The position numbers were made by a program, and so were the translations under genes. Shown one piece after another: positions 13,426 through 21,758 of a stretch of DNA of 64,000 bases (the first letter of the stretch is position 1; every line of letters begins with the position of its first letter). The notes beneath the pieces are model-generated. The model was not told the DNA's origin. It did not search any database and saw nothing but the letters and a program-made list of their open reading frames with translations. Source of the stretch: Streptomyces sp. NBC_01267 (lineage in GTDB: Bacteria > Actinomycetota > Actinomycetes > Streptomycetales > Streptomycetaceae); NCBI RefSeq assembly GCF_036241575.1, contig NZ_CP108455.1, positions 1,750,501-1,814,500 of the forward strand, written 5' to 3'.

Positions 13426-13460
13426 CGCCTCCCGCGCCCGCCCCTCGTACAACCCCAGAA

Positions 13461-14600
13461 ATGAGCACGATCAGCAGCATGAGCGGCAGCCCCGATCCCT
13501 CCCCCGCAGCAGGCGAACCACCCGTGACCCGGCTCCGGGCCGAACGGGCCGACGTCCCGCGTTCGTTGCGCGACCGTGCGCGCGGCGCGCTCCTGGGTCT
13601 CGCCGTGGGCGACGCCCTGGGCGCCCCGGCGGAGAACATGAAGCCCTCCCAGATCCGGGAGCGCTGGGGCCGTATCGAAGGGTTCGTCCTGGACGAACCG
13701 GCCGGTACCGACGACACCGAGTACGCGATCTTCTCGGGGCTGCTGCTCGCCGAGCACGGCTCGGCGCTCACCGTCGCGCATGTCGAGGCGGCGTGGCACC
13801 TGTGGATCGCGGACCGCGACGAAGGGCCGTTCCGGGGCGCCGGGTTCAGTGAGCGCGGCACCCTGGAGAACCTGCGGCGCGGGCTGGCCGCGCCCATCTC
13901 GGCGCAGCACCGGCACGCGTGGAGCGACGGGCTGGCGATGCGGGCCGCGCCCTTCGGGGTGTACGCGACGGGGCGGCCCGCCGAGGCCGCCAGGCTGGTC
14001 GCGGTGGACGGCACGGTCAGCCACGACGGCGAGGGGATCTACGGCGGGCAGGCCGTCGCCGCGGGGGTGGCCGCCGCGATGGTGAGCGACAGCCCGGACG
14101 CGGTGGTGCAGGCCGCGCTCTCGGTGGTTCCCGAGGACTCCTGGACCGCGCGCTCGCTGCACCGGGCGGTGAGCGCGGCCCGCCGCGCGGTGCCCGCTCC
14201 CGACGGCAACCCGCTGCCCGTCGAGCGCGCGGTGCGCTCCGCCGTGGTGATCGGCGGGTACCCGTGGACCGATCTGGCGCCCGAGGCGGTGGGGCTCGCC
14301 TTCGGTGCGTTCATCGCGGCCCGCGGTGACTTCCGGGGGTCCGTGCTCACGGCCGTCAACATGGGCCGCGACGCCGACACGACGGCGGCCGTGGCGGGGG
14401 CGCTCGCGGGGGCGCTCGGCGGGGCGGCCGGTATCCCGGCGCACTGGGCGGACGCGATCGGCCCGGTACTCGGCAGTTGTCTGCCCGCCATGGCCGGGCG
14501 CCACATCCTCGATGTCGCCGACCGCCTCGTCCCCCGGGACGGCACACCGCACGACAAGCAGCACGGCATCCAGTACGACGACAGGCAGGCCGCCTCGTGA
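13461..14600 (+). CDS. ADP-ribosylglycohydrolase family protein (ARH-A), signatures intact
   Basis: A 379-aa member of the DraG/ARH all-helical hydrolase family, which cleaves glycosidic bonds of ADP-ribose or related compounds using two Mg/Mn ions. All family signatures are present: GLAVGDALG (Asp51), TDDT (Thr83-Asp84-Asp85) and GRDADTTAAVAGA (Asp304, Asp306, Thr307). It is the first of four paralogues. The start is uncertain: 13461 or the ATG at 13479 are both weakly supported by ribosome-binding sites, and a GTG lies at 13524. It lies 35 bp after the binding-protein gene and overlaps the next gene by 4 bp. A nucleoside or glycoside hydrolase role fits the transporter context better than protein de-ADP-ribosylation. 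Confidence 0.88.
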   Translation: MSTISSMSGSPDPSPAAGEPPVTRLRAERADVPRSLRDRARGALLGLAVGDALGAPAENMKPSQIRERWGRIEGFVLDEPAGTDDTEYAIFSGLLLAEHGSALTVAHVEAAWHLWIADRDEGPFRGAGFSERGTLENLRRGLAAPISAQHRHAWSDGLAMRAAPFGVYATGRPAEAARLVAVDGTVSHDGEGIYGGQAVAAGVAAAMVSDSPDAVVQAALSVVPEDSWTARSLHRAVSAARRAVPAPDGNPLPVERAVRSAVVIGGYPWTDLAPEAVGLAFGAFIAARGDFRGSVLTAVNMGRDADTTAAVAGALAGALGGAAGIPAHWADAIGPVLGSCLPAMAGRHILDVADRLVPRDGTPHDKQHGIQYDDRQAAS

Positions 14601-15808
14601 CCACCCAGCTGACCCCGCCCGCCACCGAACCCTCCGGCCCCGGCCCCGCCGCGCGCCCTCCGCTCCGCCGGGTGGAAGGTCTCCTCCTCGGCATCGCCGC
14701 GGGTGACGCGGCGGGCTGGCCTGCCGGGCGGCACCGCGCCGCGCTGCTGCCCAACTGGACGCGCCGGCTCACCCGGGAGCTGGACACCTTCGCCGAGCAG
14801 AACGCGACCACCACCCTGCCGGTGCCCATCGCGCTCAACCAGCCGCCCGCTCCCCTGCAGTTGGGGCCCTCCGACGACGCGGAGTGGGCGACGTTCACCG
14901 CGCAGGCGATCCTGTCCGCCGCGGCGTCCGGGCGCAGTGACCTCCCCGCCCAGCAGCGGGTGCGGTCCGCGCTGGCGCTGGCCTGGAGCGCGCTCGCCGA
15001 CGAGGTGGCCGCCGCGTCCGCGCGGGCGGACGAGATCGAGTCGGCGCTGATGCCGTTGCGGGCCCGGATCTCCGTACGGGCCGGGCTGGGCAATCTGGCC
15101 GCGGGGCTGCGGCCCCCGGCCACCGGCCACGACAACCCGCACCACTTCGACGACGCCGCCTGTGTGCGGGCCGCCGTCCTCGCCGTGGTGCACCCGGGCG
15201 ATCCGGCCGCCGCCGCCGATCTCGCCGAGTTCGACGCCCGCTACACCCAGGACGGCGACGGGGTGCACGGCGCCCGCGCGATGGCCGCCGCGGTGGCTGC
15301 CGCGCTGGGCGGGGCGTCCGTGCAGACCTGCGTGGACGAGGCGCTGGCCCAGCTGCCCGAGGGCAGCGAGATCCGGCGCAACGCACTGCACGCGGTGGCC
15401 CTGGCCCGTGCCGCGACGGCTGCTGCCGGGCCGGGCCGGCCGGGAGTCGCGTTCGCGCTGGTCCCCGTCCTGGAGCACGAGATCGTCGACCACGTCTACA
15501 GCTACGGGATCGCCGCGGCCGAGACGGTTCCCGTCGCGCTGGCGATGACCCTCGCGGCGGGCGGCGCGCTCGCCGAGGCGGTGCCCAGCGCCGCGTGTCT
15601 GTCCCGGGTCGCCGACTCCGCGCCCGCGCTGGCGGGCGCTCTCACCGGTGCCATCGGCGGCGCCGAAGCCCTGCCCGACACCTGGCGGGACAGCTGCCGC
15701 ACCCTCGTCGGCTGCGCCCTGCCCCAGCTCGCCGGCACGGACCTCGTCGAGGTCGCCGCCCGGCTGGCCTCTCCCCTGCACACCACCCCGGAAGGAACTC
15801 GCTCATGA
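14597..15808 (+). CDS. ADP-ribosylglycohydrolase-like protein (ARH-B), degenerate C-terminal metal motif
   Basis: A 403-aa DraG/ARH relative starting at GTG 14597, overlapping the previous stop (GTGA). The first two motifs survive in altered form: GIAAGDAAG (Asp37) and SDDAE (Ser92-Asp93-Asp94) in place of TDDT. The C-terminal motif reads SRVADSAPALAGALTGAIGG, so the first of the two metal-binding Asp residues is Val338, the second is kept (Asp340) and the Thr is Ser341. The metal site may therefore be weakened or lost. It could be a regulatory partner of the other paralogues or an enzyme with different chemistry. It is coupled to the next gene by ATGA. Confidence 0.8.
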   Translation: MTTQLTPPATEPSGPGPAARPPLRRVEGLLLGIAAGDAAGWPAGRHRAALLPNWTRRLTRELDTFAEQNATTTLPVPIALNQPPAPLQLGPSDDAEWATFTAQAILSAAASGRSDLPAQQRVRSALALAWSALADEVAAASARADEIESALMPLRARISVRAGLGNLAAGLRPPATGHDNPHHFDDAACVRAAVLAVVHPGDPAAAADLAEFDARYTQDGDGVHGARAMAAAVAAALGGASVQTCVDEALAQLPEGSEIRRNALHAVALARAATAAAGPGRPGVAFALVPVLEHEIVDHVYSYGIAAAETVPVALAMTLAAGGALAEAVPSAACLSRVADSAPALAGALTGAIGGAEALPDTWRDSCRTLVGCALPQLAGTDLVEVAARLASPLHTTPEGTRS

Positions 15809-16962
15809 CCGCGCCCATCCCCTCTCTGGAGGACCGCACCACCGGCGCCCTGATCGGCGCGGCTGTCGGGGACGCCCTCGGCGGCCCGGTGGAGGGCTGG
15901 ACACCCGAGGCGATCAGCGAGCGGCACGGCGGCCGCGTCCAGGGCATCGTGGAGCCCTTCTACAAGGAGGAGTGGCGGACCGCCCGCCCCATCGCGCCGT
16001 ACCACAAGGGCGACGGCCACGTCACCGACGACACCTTGATGACCCATGCGCTGATCCGGGTCTACGAGACGGTGCGCGGCCACCTGGACGCGTACGCGGT
16101 CGCCGACCACCTGGTGCCCGATCTGATGGGCACCCCCCGCTGGATCCCCGAACTGGAGGCGGAGGCACTGCCGTTGCAGCGCATCTTCCTCGCCGAGAAG
16201 TGGATCGTGGCGCGGCTGCACTACGGGCACATCGACCCGCGCGAGGCCGGCGTCGGCAACATCGTCAACTGCGGCGCCGCGATGTACATGGCGCCGGTCG
16301 GTCTGGTCAACGCGGGCAGCCCGGCGCAGGCGTACGCCGAGGCGCTGGACGTCGCGGGCGCCCACCAGTCCAGTTACGGCCGGGAGGCCGCCGCGGTCTT
16401 CGCCGCCGCGGTCGCCGCCGCCTGCAAGCCGGGGGCGAACCCCGAGTCGGTCGTCGAGGACGTTCTCGCGCTGGCCAAGGACGGCACCCGTTCGGCCATC
16501 GAGGCGGTCTGTGAAGTCGCCGCCGGGCACCACGGGTTCGAGTCGGCGCTGAAGCCGCTGAGGGAGGCGGTGGCCCCGTTCGACACGGTCGGCCCCGAGT
16601 ACCGCAAACCGTCGCTGGGTGCCCGCCGCCCGTCGAGGCTGCACTCCATCGAGGAGCTCCCGGTGGCGCTCGGCATGCTGATCGCGGGCCGCGGAGACTT
16701 CCGTGAGACGGTCCTGGGTTCCGTCAACTACGGCCGCGACTGCGACTCCATCGCCACCATGAGCGGCGCGATCGTCGGTGCGCTGTACGGAGAGAGTGCG
16801 GTGCCCGCCGAGTGGGCGACCGAGGTGGCCACCGCGAGCCGCCTCGATCTGCATGCCCCGGCCGCCGTGCTCGCGGCGGTCACCCGTGAGGTGTTCGCCC
16901 ACGATCTGGAGCGGCGCCGCGAGCACGAGGCGCTGTTCCACGCCATCGCGAGGCCCCGATGA
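15805..16962 (+). CDS. ADP-ribosylglycohydrolase family protein (ARH-C), signatures intact
   Basis: A 385-aa ARH-family protein. GAAVGDALGGPVEG (Asp23), TDDT (Thr74-Asp75-Asp76) and GRDCDSIATMSGAIVGA (Asp312, Asp314, Ser315) are all in place, so it should be catalytically competent. It contains a distinctive Trp/Tyr-rich insert after the first motif and a NCGAAMYMAPVG helix typical of the larger family members. ATG 15805 overlaps the stop of ARH-B by 4 bp. It shares little direct similarity with ARH-A outside the motifs, so the four copies look like old, specialised paralogues rather than recent duplicates. Confidence 0.87.
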   Translation: MTAPIPSLEDRTTGALIGAAVGDALGGPVEGWTPEAISERHGGRVQGIVEPFYKEEWRTARPIAPYHKGDGHVTDDTLMTHALIRVYETVRGHLDAYAVADHLVPDLMGTPRWIPELEAEALPLQRIFLAEKWIVARLHYGHIDPREAGVGNIVNCGAAMYMAPVGLVNAGSPAQAYAEALDVAGAHQSSYGREAAAVFAAAVAAACKPGANPESVVEDVLALAKDGTRSAIEAVCEVAAGHHGFESALKPLREAVAPFDTVGPEYRKPSLGARRPSRLHSIEELPVALGMLIAGRGDFRETVLGSVNYGRDCDSIATMSGAIVGALYGESAVPAEWATEVATASRLDLHAPAAVLAAVTREVFAHDLERRREHEALFHAIARPR

Positions 16963-18392
16963 CCGGCCGTGCCGTGCGGCTGACCTGGGTCCAGGCCGAG
17001 GACCTGGTGGGCCACGAGCTGCGCCAGGCCGCTCAGGACGGGCGGGACGCCGCGGCGGTCGAACGGCGCTGGACGGCTGCGGGCGGCCATCCGGCCCCCG
17101 AGCGGGCGGGGGCTTCGGCCGGGCCCACCGCTCCCGCGCTGCGGGTGCTCGCCGAGGAGATCCTCGACGAACTGGCCTGCTTGGACGCCCCGTCGGCCAC
17201 CGACGAGCCCACGGACCTGGAGGCGATCAGGGCACTGTGCTCCGACTGGCCCGCGCCGCCGGTGACTTCGCCGGACCGGAAGGAGCTGCGCTCCCGCCTC
17301 GAAGCGTCCTGGCTGGGCCGCGCGGCGGGCTGTGTGCTGGGCAAGCCGGTCGAGAAACTGCCGCTCGACGGGATCAGGGCGCTCGCCCGCTCCACCGGCA
17401 ACTGGCCGCTGGACACCTGGTTCACCGAGGTGGGTCTCGATCCGGAGACCGCCGCGGCCCACCCCTGGAACCGCCGCTCGCGGCCCACCTCGCTCGCCGA
17501 GAACATCGACGGCGCGCCCGAGGACGACGACCTCAACTACCCGCTGCTCGGGCTGCTGTTGCTCGACCGGTACGGGCCCGGCTTCAGCACCGCCGACGTG
17601 GCACAGCTGTGGCTGGACGAGCTGCCCGCGGGGCGTACCTTCACCGCCGAGCGGGTCGCGTACCGCAATCTGCTCTCCGGGATCGAGCCGCCGCACACGG
17701 CGGTGTACCGCAATCCGTTCCGTGAGTGGATCGGCGCGCAGATCAGGGCCGACATCTTCGGCTGGACGCATCCGGGCGATCCGGCGGGGGCCGCGGCGGC
17801 TGCCTGGCGGGACGCGGTGCTCACCCATACGGCGAACGGTGTGTACGGCGAGATGTTCGCCGCCGCGGTGATCGCGTCGGCCACCGGCGGGGACCGCGAC
17901 GTGCACAGCTGTCTGCGGGCCGGTCTCGCGGTCGTGCCGCCGCGCTCGCGGTACGCCGCCGCGGTGCGCTTCGGCATCGAGCGGGCCACCGCCGAACCGC
18001 TGGGCACCGCCGAGGGGTTCGAGACGGTCGTCGACGAACTGCACGCCGCGTACGGCGACCACCACTGGGTGCACGTCCTGCCCAACGCGGCGCTGCTGGC
18101 CGCCGCGCTGACCCATGCCGACGGGGACTTCACCGGCTCCGTCTGCCGGGCGGTGTCCGGTGGCTGGGACACCGACTCGAACGGTGCGACGGCGGGCAGT
18201 GTCGCCGGGCTGCTCGCGGGCGGCCCCCGGGCCCTGCCCGCGCGCTGGACCGCTCCGTTGAAGAACCGGCTGGCGACCACGGTCGGCGGTCTGGACGGCA
18301 TCGGCTTCGACGAACTCGCCGAACGCACACTGCGCCACGTACCGGAGCACCCACTCCCGGGACACGCGCTGCGAGTAAGGAACGACGGATGA
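16959..18392 (+). CDS. ADP-ribosylglycohydrolase family protein (ARH-D), Cys in place of signature Asp
   Basis: The longest paralogue, 477 aa. It has an N-terminal helical extension of about 110 residues before the ARH core. The first signature reads GRAAGCVLGKPVE, with Cys125 where the usual GDALG has Asp. The second motif is EDDDLNY (Glu188-Asp191) rather than TDDT, and the C-terminal motif WDTDSNGATAGSVAG keeps Asp404, Asp406 and Ser407. From memory, the EDDDLNY form occurs in a distinct ARH subgroup, so this may be a different specificity class and not a dead enzyme. ATG 16959 overlaps ARH-C; its stop overlaps the CoA-transferase gene. Confidence 0.83.
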   Translation: MTGRAVRLTWVQAEDLVGHELRQAAQDGRDAAAVERRWTAAGGHPAPERAGASAGPTAPALRVLAEEILDELACLDAPSATDEPTDLEAIRALCSDWPAPPVTSPDRKELRSRLEASWLGRAAGCVLGKPVEKLPLDGIRALARSTGNWPLDTWFTEVGLDPETAAAHPWNRRSRPTSLAENIDGAPEDDDLNYPLLGLLLLDRYGPGFSTADVAQLWLDELPAGRTFTAERVAYRNLLSGIEPPHTAVYRNPFREWIGAQIRADIFGWTHPGDPAGAAAAAWRDAVLTHTANGVYGEMFAAAVIASATGGDRDVHSCLRAGLAVVPPRSRYAAAVRFGIERATAEPLGTAEGFETVVDELHAAYGDHHWVHVLPNAALLAAALTHADGDFTGSVCRAVSGGWDTDSNGATAGSVAGLLAGGPRALPARWTAPLKNRLATTVGGLDGIGFDELAERTLRHVPEHPLPGHALRVRNDG

Positions 18393-19636
18393 ACGACGAC
18401 CCGACCGACACCCTGCCGACCGACACCCTGCCCACCGACACTCCTCGGCCCGCTCCCCTGGAGGGGCTGCGCGTCCTCGATCTCGCCACGCTCTTCGCGG
18501 GGCCGCTGGCCGCGACGATGCTCGGCGACTTCGGCGCCGACGTCATCAAGGTCGAACACCCCCGCAAACCCGATCCCTCACGCGGGCACGGTCCCAGCAA
18601 GAACGGCACCGGGCTGTGGTGGAAGCTGCTGGGCAGGAACAAGCGGAACATCACCCTCGATCTCTCGTCGCCGGGCGGTCGCGAGGTGCTGCTCAAACTG
18701 GCGGCCGAGTCCGACGTGATCATCGAGAACTTCCGTCCCGGCACCCTGGAGAAGTGGGATCTGGGCTGGGCGGAGCTGTCGGCGGCGAACCCGCGGCTGG
18801 TACTGGCCAGGGTGACCGGCTTCGGCCAGTTCGGCCCGTACTCCCGGCGTCCCGGCTTCGGTACGCTCGCCGAGGCCATGAGCGGTTTCGCCGCGATGAC
18901 CGGCGAGCCGGACGGGCCGCCGACTCTGCCGCCCTTCGGCCTCGCCGACTCGATCGCCGCGCTCTCCACCGCGTACGCCGTGATGGCGGCCCTGTCGGGG
19001 CGGGACCGCACCGGGCGCGGGCAGGTCGTCGACATGGCGATCATCGAGCCGATGCTGGCGGTGCTGGGGCCGCAGCCGCTCTGGTACGACCAGCTCGGCT
19101 ACGTACAGCCGCGCACCGGCAACCGCTCCAACAACAACGCGCCGCGCAACACCTACCGCACCCGGGACGGCAAGTGGGTCGCCGTGTCGACCTCCGCGCA
19201 GTCGATCGCGGAGCGGGTGATGCGGCTGGTGGGACGCCCCGAGTTCATCGACGAGCCGTGGTTCTCCTCCGGGGCGCAGCGCGCCCGGCACGCCGACGAG
19301 CTGGACGAGGCGGTCAGCAGCTGGATCGGCCGGCACGACAGGGCCGATGTGGTGGCGGCGTTCGAGGAGGCCCAGGCGGCCATCGCGCCGGTCTACGAGA
19401 TCGGGGACGTGATGGAGGACGAGCAGTACCGCGCGCTGGGCACGATCACCGAGGTGCCGGACGAGGAGCTGGGCACGATCCGGATGCAGAACGTCCTCTT
19501 CCGGCTCTCCGAGACACCGGGCGCCATCAGGTGGGCGGGCCGGCCGCACGGCGCCGACACCGATGACGTGCTGTCCGGGCTCGGTCTCGCGGCCTCCGAC
19601 ATAGCCGGGTTGCGCGCGTCCGGAGCGGTCCGATGA
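18389..19636 (+). CDS. class III (CaiB/BaiF-type) CoA-transferase
   Basis: A 415-aa family III CoA-transferase, which moves CoA between carboxylic acids through an aspartyl-CoA mixed anhydride. The N-terminus has a short DTLPTDTLPTDT repeat and then LEGLRVLDLATLFAGPLAA and GADVIKVEHP, both typical, followed by NKRNITLDL and RPGTLEKWDLGW. Asp215 in GQVVDMAIIEP is the likely catalytic residue. Together with the CitE-like gene that follows, it suggests activation of a dicarboxylate or hydroxyacid with CoA and then C-C cleavage. ATG 18389 overlaps ARH-D by 4 bp. Confidence 0.92.
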   Translation: MNDDPTDTLPTDTLPTDTPRPAPLEGLRVLDLATLFAGPLAATMLGDFGADVIKVEHPRKPDPSRGHGPSKNGTGLWWKLLGRNKRNITLDLSSPGGREVLLKLAAESDVIIENFRPGTLEKWDLGWAELSAANPRLVLARVTGFGQFGPYSRRPGFGTLAEAMSGFAAMTGEPDGPPTLPPFGLADSIAALSTAYAVMAALSGRDRTGRGQVVDMAIIEPMLAVLGPQPLWYDQLGYVQPRTGNRSNNNAPRNTYRTRDGKWVAVSTSAQSIAERVMRLVGRPEFIDEPWFSSGAQRARHADELDEAVSSWIGRHDRADVVAAFEEAQAAIAPVYEIGDVMEDEQYRALGTITEVPDEELGTIRMQNVLFRLSETPGAIRWAGRPHGADTDDVLSGLGLAASDIAGLRASGAVR

Positions 19637-20478
19637 ACACGCCCCTGACCTGGCTGTACGTACCGGGTGACCGGCCCGAGGTGGTGGCTAAGGCGCTGCT
19701 CAGCGGCGCCGATGTGGTGCTGGTCGACCTGGAGGACGCGGTCGCGCCGGACCGCAAGGCGTACGCACGGGACGCCACCGTCGAGTTGCTCGCCGACGTG
19801 GCCCCCGGGCCCACCCCGGTCCATGTCCGGATCAACGCGCTGGACGGCCCGCTCGCCGAGGCCGATGTCCGCGCCGTCGCCGGACTCCCCGGTCTGGCCG
19901 GACTGCGGCTGCCCAAGGCCAACAGCGCGGCGGACGTACGCCGGGTGGCCCGCTGGGCGGCCGGGGCGGGAGGCCGGTCCGGCCTGGCCCTGTATCCGAT
20001 TCTGGAGTCGGCGCTGGGAGTGGAGCGGGCCTACGAGATCGCCACGGCGACCCCCACGGTGCGCGGCCTGGCCCTGGGCGAGGCGGACCTCAGGGCGGAT
20101 CTGGGCATCCGGGACGAGTCGGGTCTGGCCTGGCCGCGCAGCCGTGCGGTGGTGGCCGCGCGGGCGGCGGGCCTGGCCCCGCCCGCCCAGTCGGTGTTCA
20201 CCGACGTACGCGATCTGGACGGGCTGGCCGCGTCCTGCGAACGGGGCCGGGCGCTCGGGTTCCTGGGGCGCGCGGCGATCCATCCGCGGCAGCTGCCGGT
20301 GATCGAGCAGGCCTATCTGCCCACCCCGGCGGAGATCCGCGCGGCGGAGGACATCGTGCTGGCGGCGGTCACGGACGAGGGTGCGCTGGCGCTCCCGGAC
20401 GGGCGCTTCGTGGACGCGGCGGTGGTGGCGGGCGCGCGGCGCACGCTGGAGCTGGCGGGCCGGCGGGAGAGCGCCTGA
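19633..20478 (+). CDS. HpcH/HpaI aldolase / CitE-like CoA-ester lyase
   Basis: A 281-aa TIM-barrel protein of the CitE family (malyl-CoA, citramalyl-CoA or beta-hydroxyacyl-CoA lyases). Diagnostic elements are VVLVDLEDAV, HVRINALDGP (the Arg that binds the CoA-ester carboxylate), LYPILESALGV with the metal-binding Glu, LALGEADLRADLG with the metal-binding Asp, and GFLGRAAIHPRQLPVI near the C-terminus. It would split a 3-hydroxyacyl-CoA made with the help of the adjacent CoA-transferase. It is the last gene of the operon, overlapping the previous gene by 4 bp and followed by a strong hairpin. Confidence 0.9.
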   Translation: MNTPLTWLYVPGDRPEVVAKALLSGADVVLVDLEDAVAPDRKAYARDATVELLADVAPGPTPVHVRINALDGPLAEADVRAVAGLPGLAGLRLPKANSAADVRRVARWAAGAGGRSGLALYPILESALGVERAYEIATATPTVRGLALGEADLRADLGIRDESGLAWPRSRAVVAARAAGLAPPAQSVFTDVRDLDGLAASCERGRALGFLGRAAIHPRQLPVIEQAYLPTPAEIRAAEDIVLAAVTDEGALALPDGRFVDAAVVAGARRTLELAGRRESA

Positions 20479-20508
20479 CGCGGGCCGGTCCTGCCCCGGC
20501 GGGGAGAA

Positions 20509-20553
20509 CGCAGAGGGCCGCCCGGCTCGTGCACGGCCGGGCGGCCCTCTGCG
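20509..20553. terminator. bidirectional terminator between the ARH operon and lgt
   Basis: A perfect 18-bp stem (20509-20526 with 20536-20553, arm CGCAGAGGGCCGCCCGGC) closes a 9-nt loop. It sits between two convergent genes, 31 bases after the lyase stop and 21 bases after the lgt stop, and can serve both strands. Confidence 0.85.
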
Positions 20554-20573
20554 TCGCAGCTGCGTGGGGTGTG

Positions 20574-21638
20574 TCAGGCCTTCTCGGCCTTCGCTTCCGC
20601 GCCGCCCCCACCGGTCTCGGCTCCGGCGGCCACCACATCGGCGGTGTCCGCTGCCTCCGCCGTGTCCTCGCTGTCGGCAGCGGCCTCGGTGTGCACAGCG
20701 TCCTCGCTGCCGGCAGCGTCCTTGGCCGGTGCGGCGTCCTCGGCGTCGGCAGCGTCCTTGGCCGGTGCGGCGTCCTCGGCGTCGGCCACGCTCTCCGTGT
20801 CGGCCACGTTCTCGGCGTCGGCCACCGCGGCGGGCTCGACGATCTCCTCACGGCCCGGCCGGAGCTTCGCCGAGACGACGAAGTACGTGGTGGCCAGCAG
20901 GAACATGATCAGCGCGGTCCAGTCGTTGAGCCGCAGTCCGAGGATGTGGTGCGCGTCGTCGACCCGCATGTACTCGATCCAGCCGCGCCCCACGCAGTAC
21001 GCGGCGACGTACAGCGCGAACGCCCGCCCGTGTCCGAGCTTGAAGCGGCGGTCGGCCCAGATGACGAGCAGGGCGACACCGACGCACCAGAGCGACTCGT
21101 AGAGGAAGGTCGGGTGGTACGTCCCGGCGACCCGGTTCGTCCCCTCGCTGATCTTCAGCGCCCAGGGCACGTCCGTCGGCTTGCCGTACAGCTCCTGGTT
21201 GAACCAGTTGCCCCAGCGGCCGATCGCCTGCGCGAAGGCGAGCCCGGGGGCCAGTGTGTCGGCCCAGGCCGGCAGCGGGATGCCCCGGCGGCGGCAGGCG
21301 ATCCAGGCGCCGACCGCGCCGAGCGCGACCGCGCCCCAGATGCCGAGGCCGCCTTCCCAGATCTTGAAGGCGTCGACCCAGTCCCGGCCCGGACTGAAGT
21401 ACAGCTCGTAGTCGGTGATGACGTGGTAGAGCCGACCGCCGACCAGGCCGAAGGGCACTGCCCACACGGCGATGTCGGCCACCGTGCCGGCTCTGCCGCC
21501 CCGGGCGACCCAGCGCTTGTTCCCGTACCAGACGGCAACGAAGACACCGATGATGATGCAGAACGCATAGCCGCGCAGCGGGATCGGTCCGAGATGGATC
21601 ACGCCGGTCGACGGACTGGGGATGTAGGCAAGGTTCAT
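20574..21638 (-). CDS. lgt: prolipoprotein diacylglyceryl transferase
   Basis: Lgt transfers diacylglycerol from phosphatidylglycerol to the lipobox Cys of prolipoproteins at the outer face of the cytoplasmic membrane. The first 265 residues contain the expected seven membrane helices and signatures: HLGPIPLRGYAFCIIIGV, GLVGGRLYHVITD, EGGLGIWGAVALG and GRWGNWFNQELYG with the conserved Arg/Asn, plus HPTFLYESLW. The remaining 85-90 residues form a low-complexity cytoplasmic tail of Ala, Asp and Glu containing a perfect 12-residue duplication. Actinobacterial Lgt often has such tails. The protein serves lipoproteins like the binding protein encoded at 12082. Confidence 0.97.
   Translation of the reverse strand: MNLAYIPSPSTGVIHLGPIPLRGYAFCIIIGVFVAVWYGNKRWVARGGRAGTVADIAVWAVPFGLVGGRLYHVITDYELYFSPGRDWVDAFKIWEGGLGIWGAVALGAVGAWIACRRRGIPLPAWADTLAPGLAFAQAIGRWGNWFNQELYGKPTDVPWALKISEGTNRVAGTYHPTFLYESLWCVGVALLVIWADRRFKLGHGRAFALYVAAYCVGRGWIEYMRVDDAHHILGLRLNDWTALIMFLLATTYFVVSAKLRPGREEIVEPAAVADAENVADTESVADAEDAAPAKDAADAEDAAPAKDAAGSEDAVHTEAAADSEDTAEAADTADVVAAGAETGGGGAEAKAEKA
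20713..20784. repeat. 36-bp tandem duplication in the 3' part of lgt
   Basis: Two identical 36-bp units (20713-20748 and 20749-20784) encode two copies of the 12-residue unit DAEDAAPAKDAA in the acidic Lgt tail. The repeat is in frame, so copy-number change would only alter tail length. Confidence 0.8.
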
Positions 21639-21758
21639 GGCATCGCCGACGCTACATTGCCGGGCGGGTCATCGGGCAACCCACCCGGCAACGTATGAGT
21701 AACGAGCCCCGCCGGACCGGGCTCGGGGACCGGCCCCGGAGGGCCGCCCCGGAGGCGG

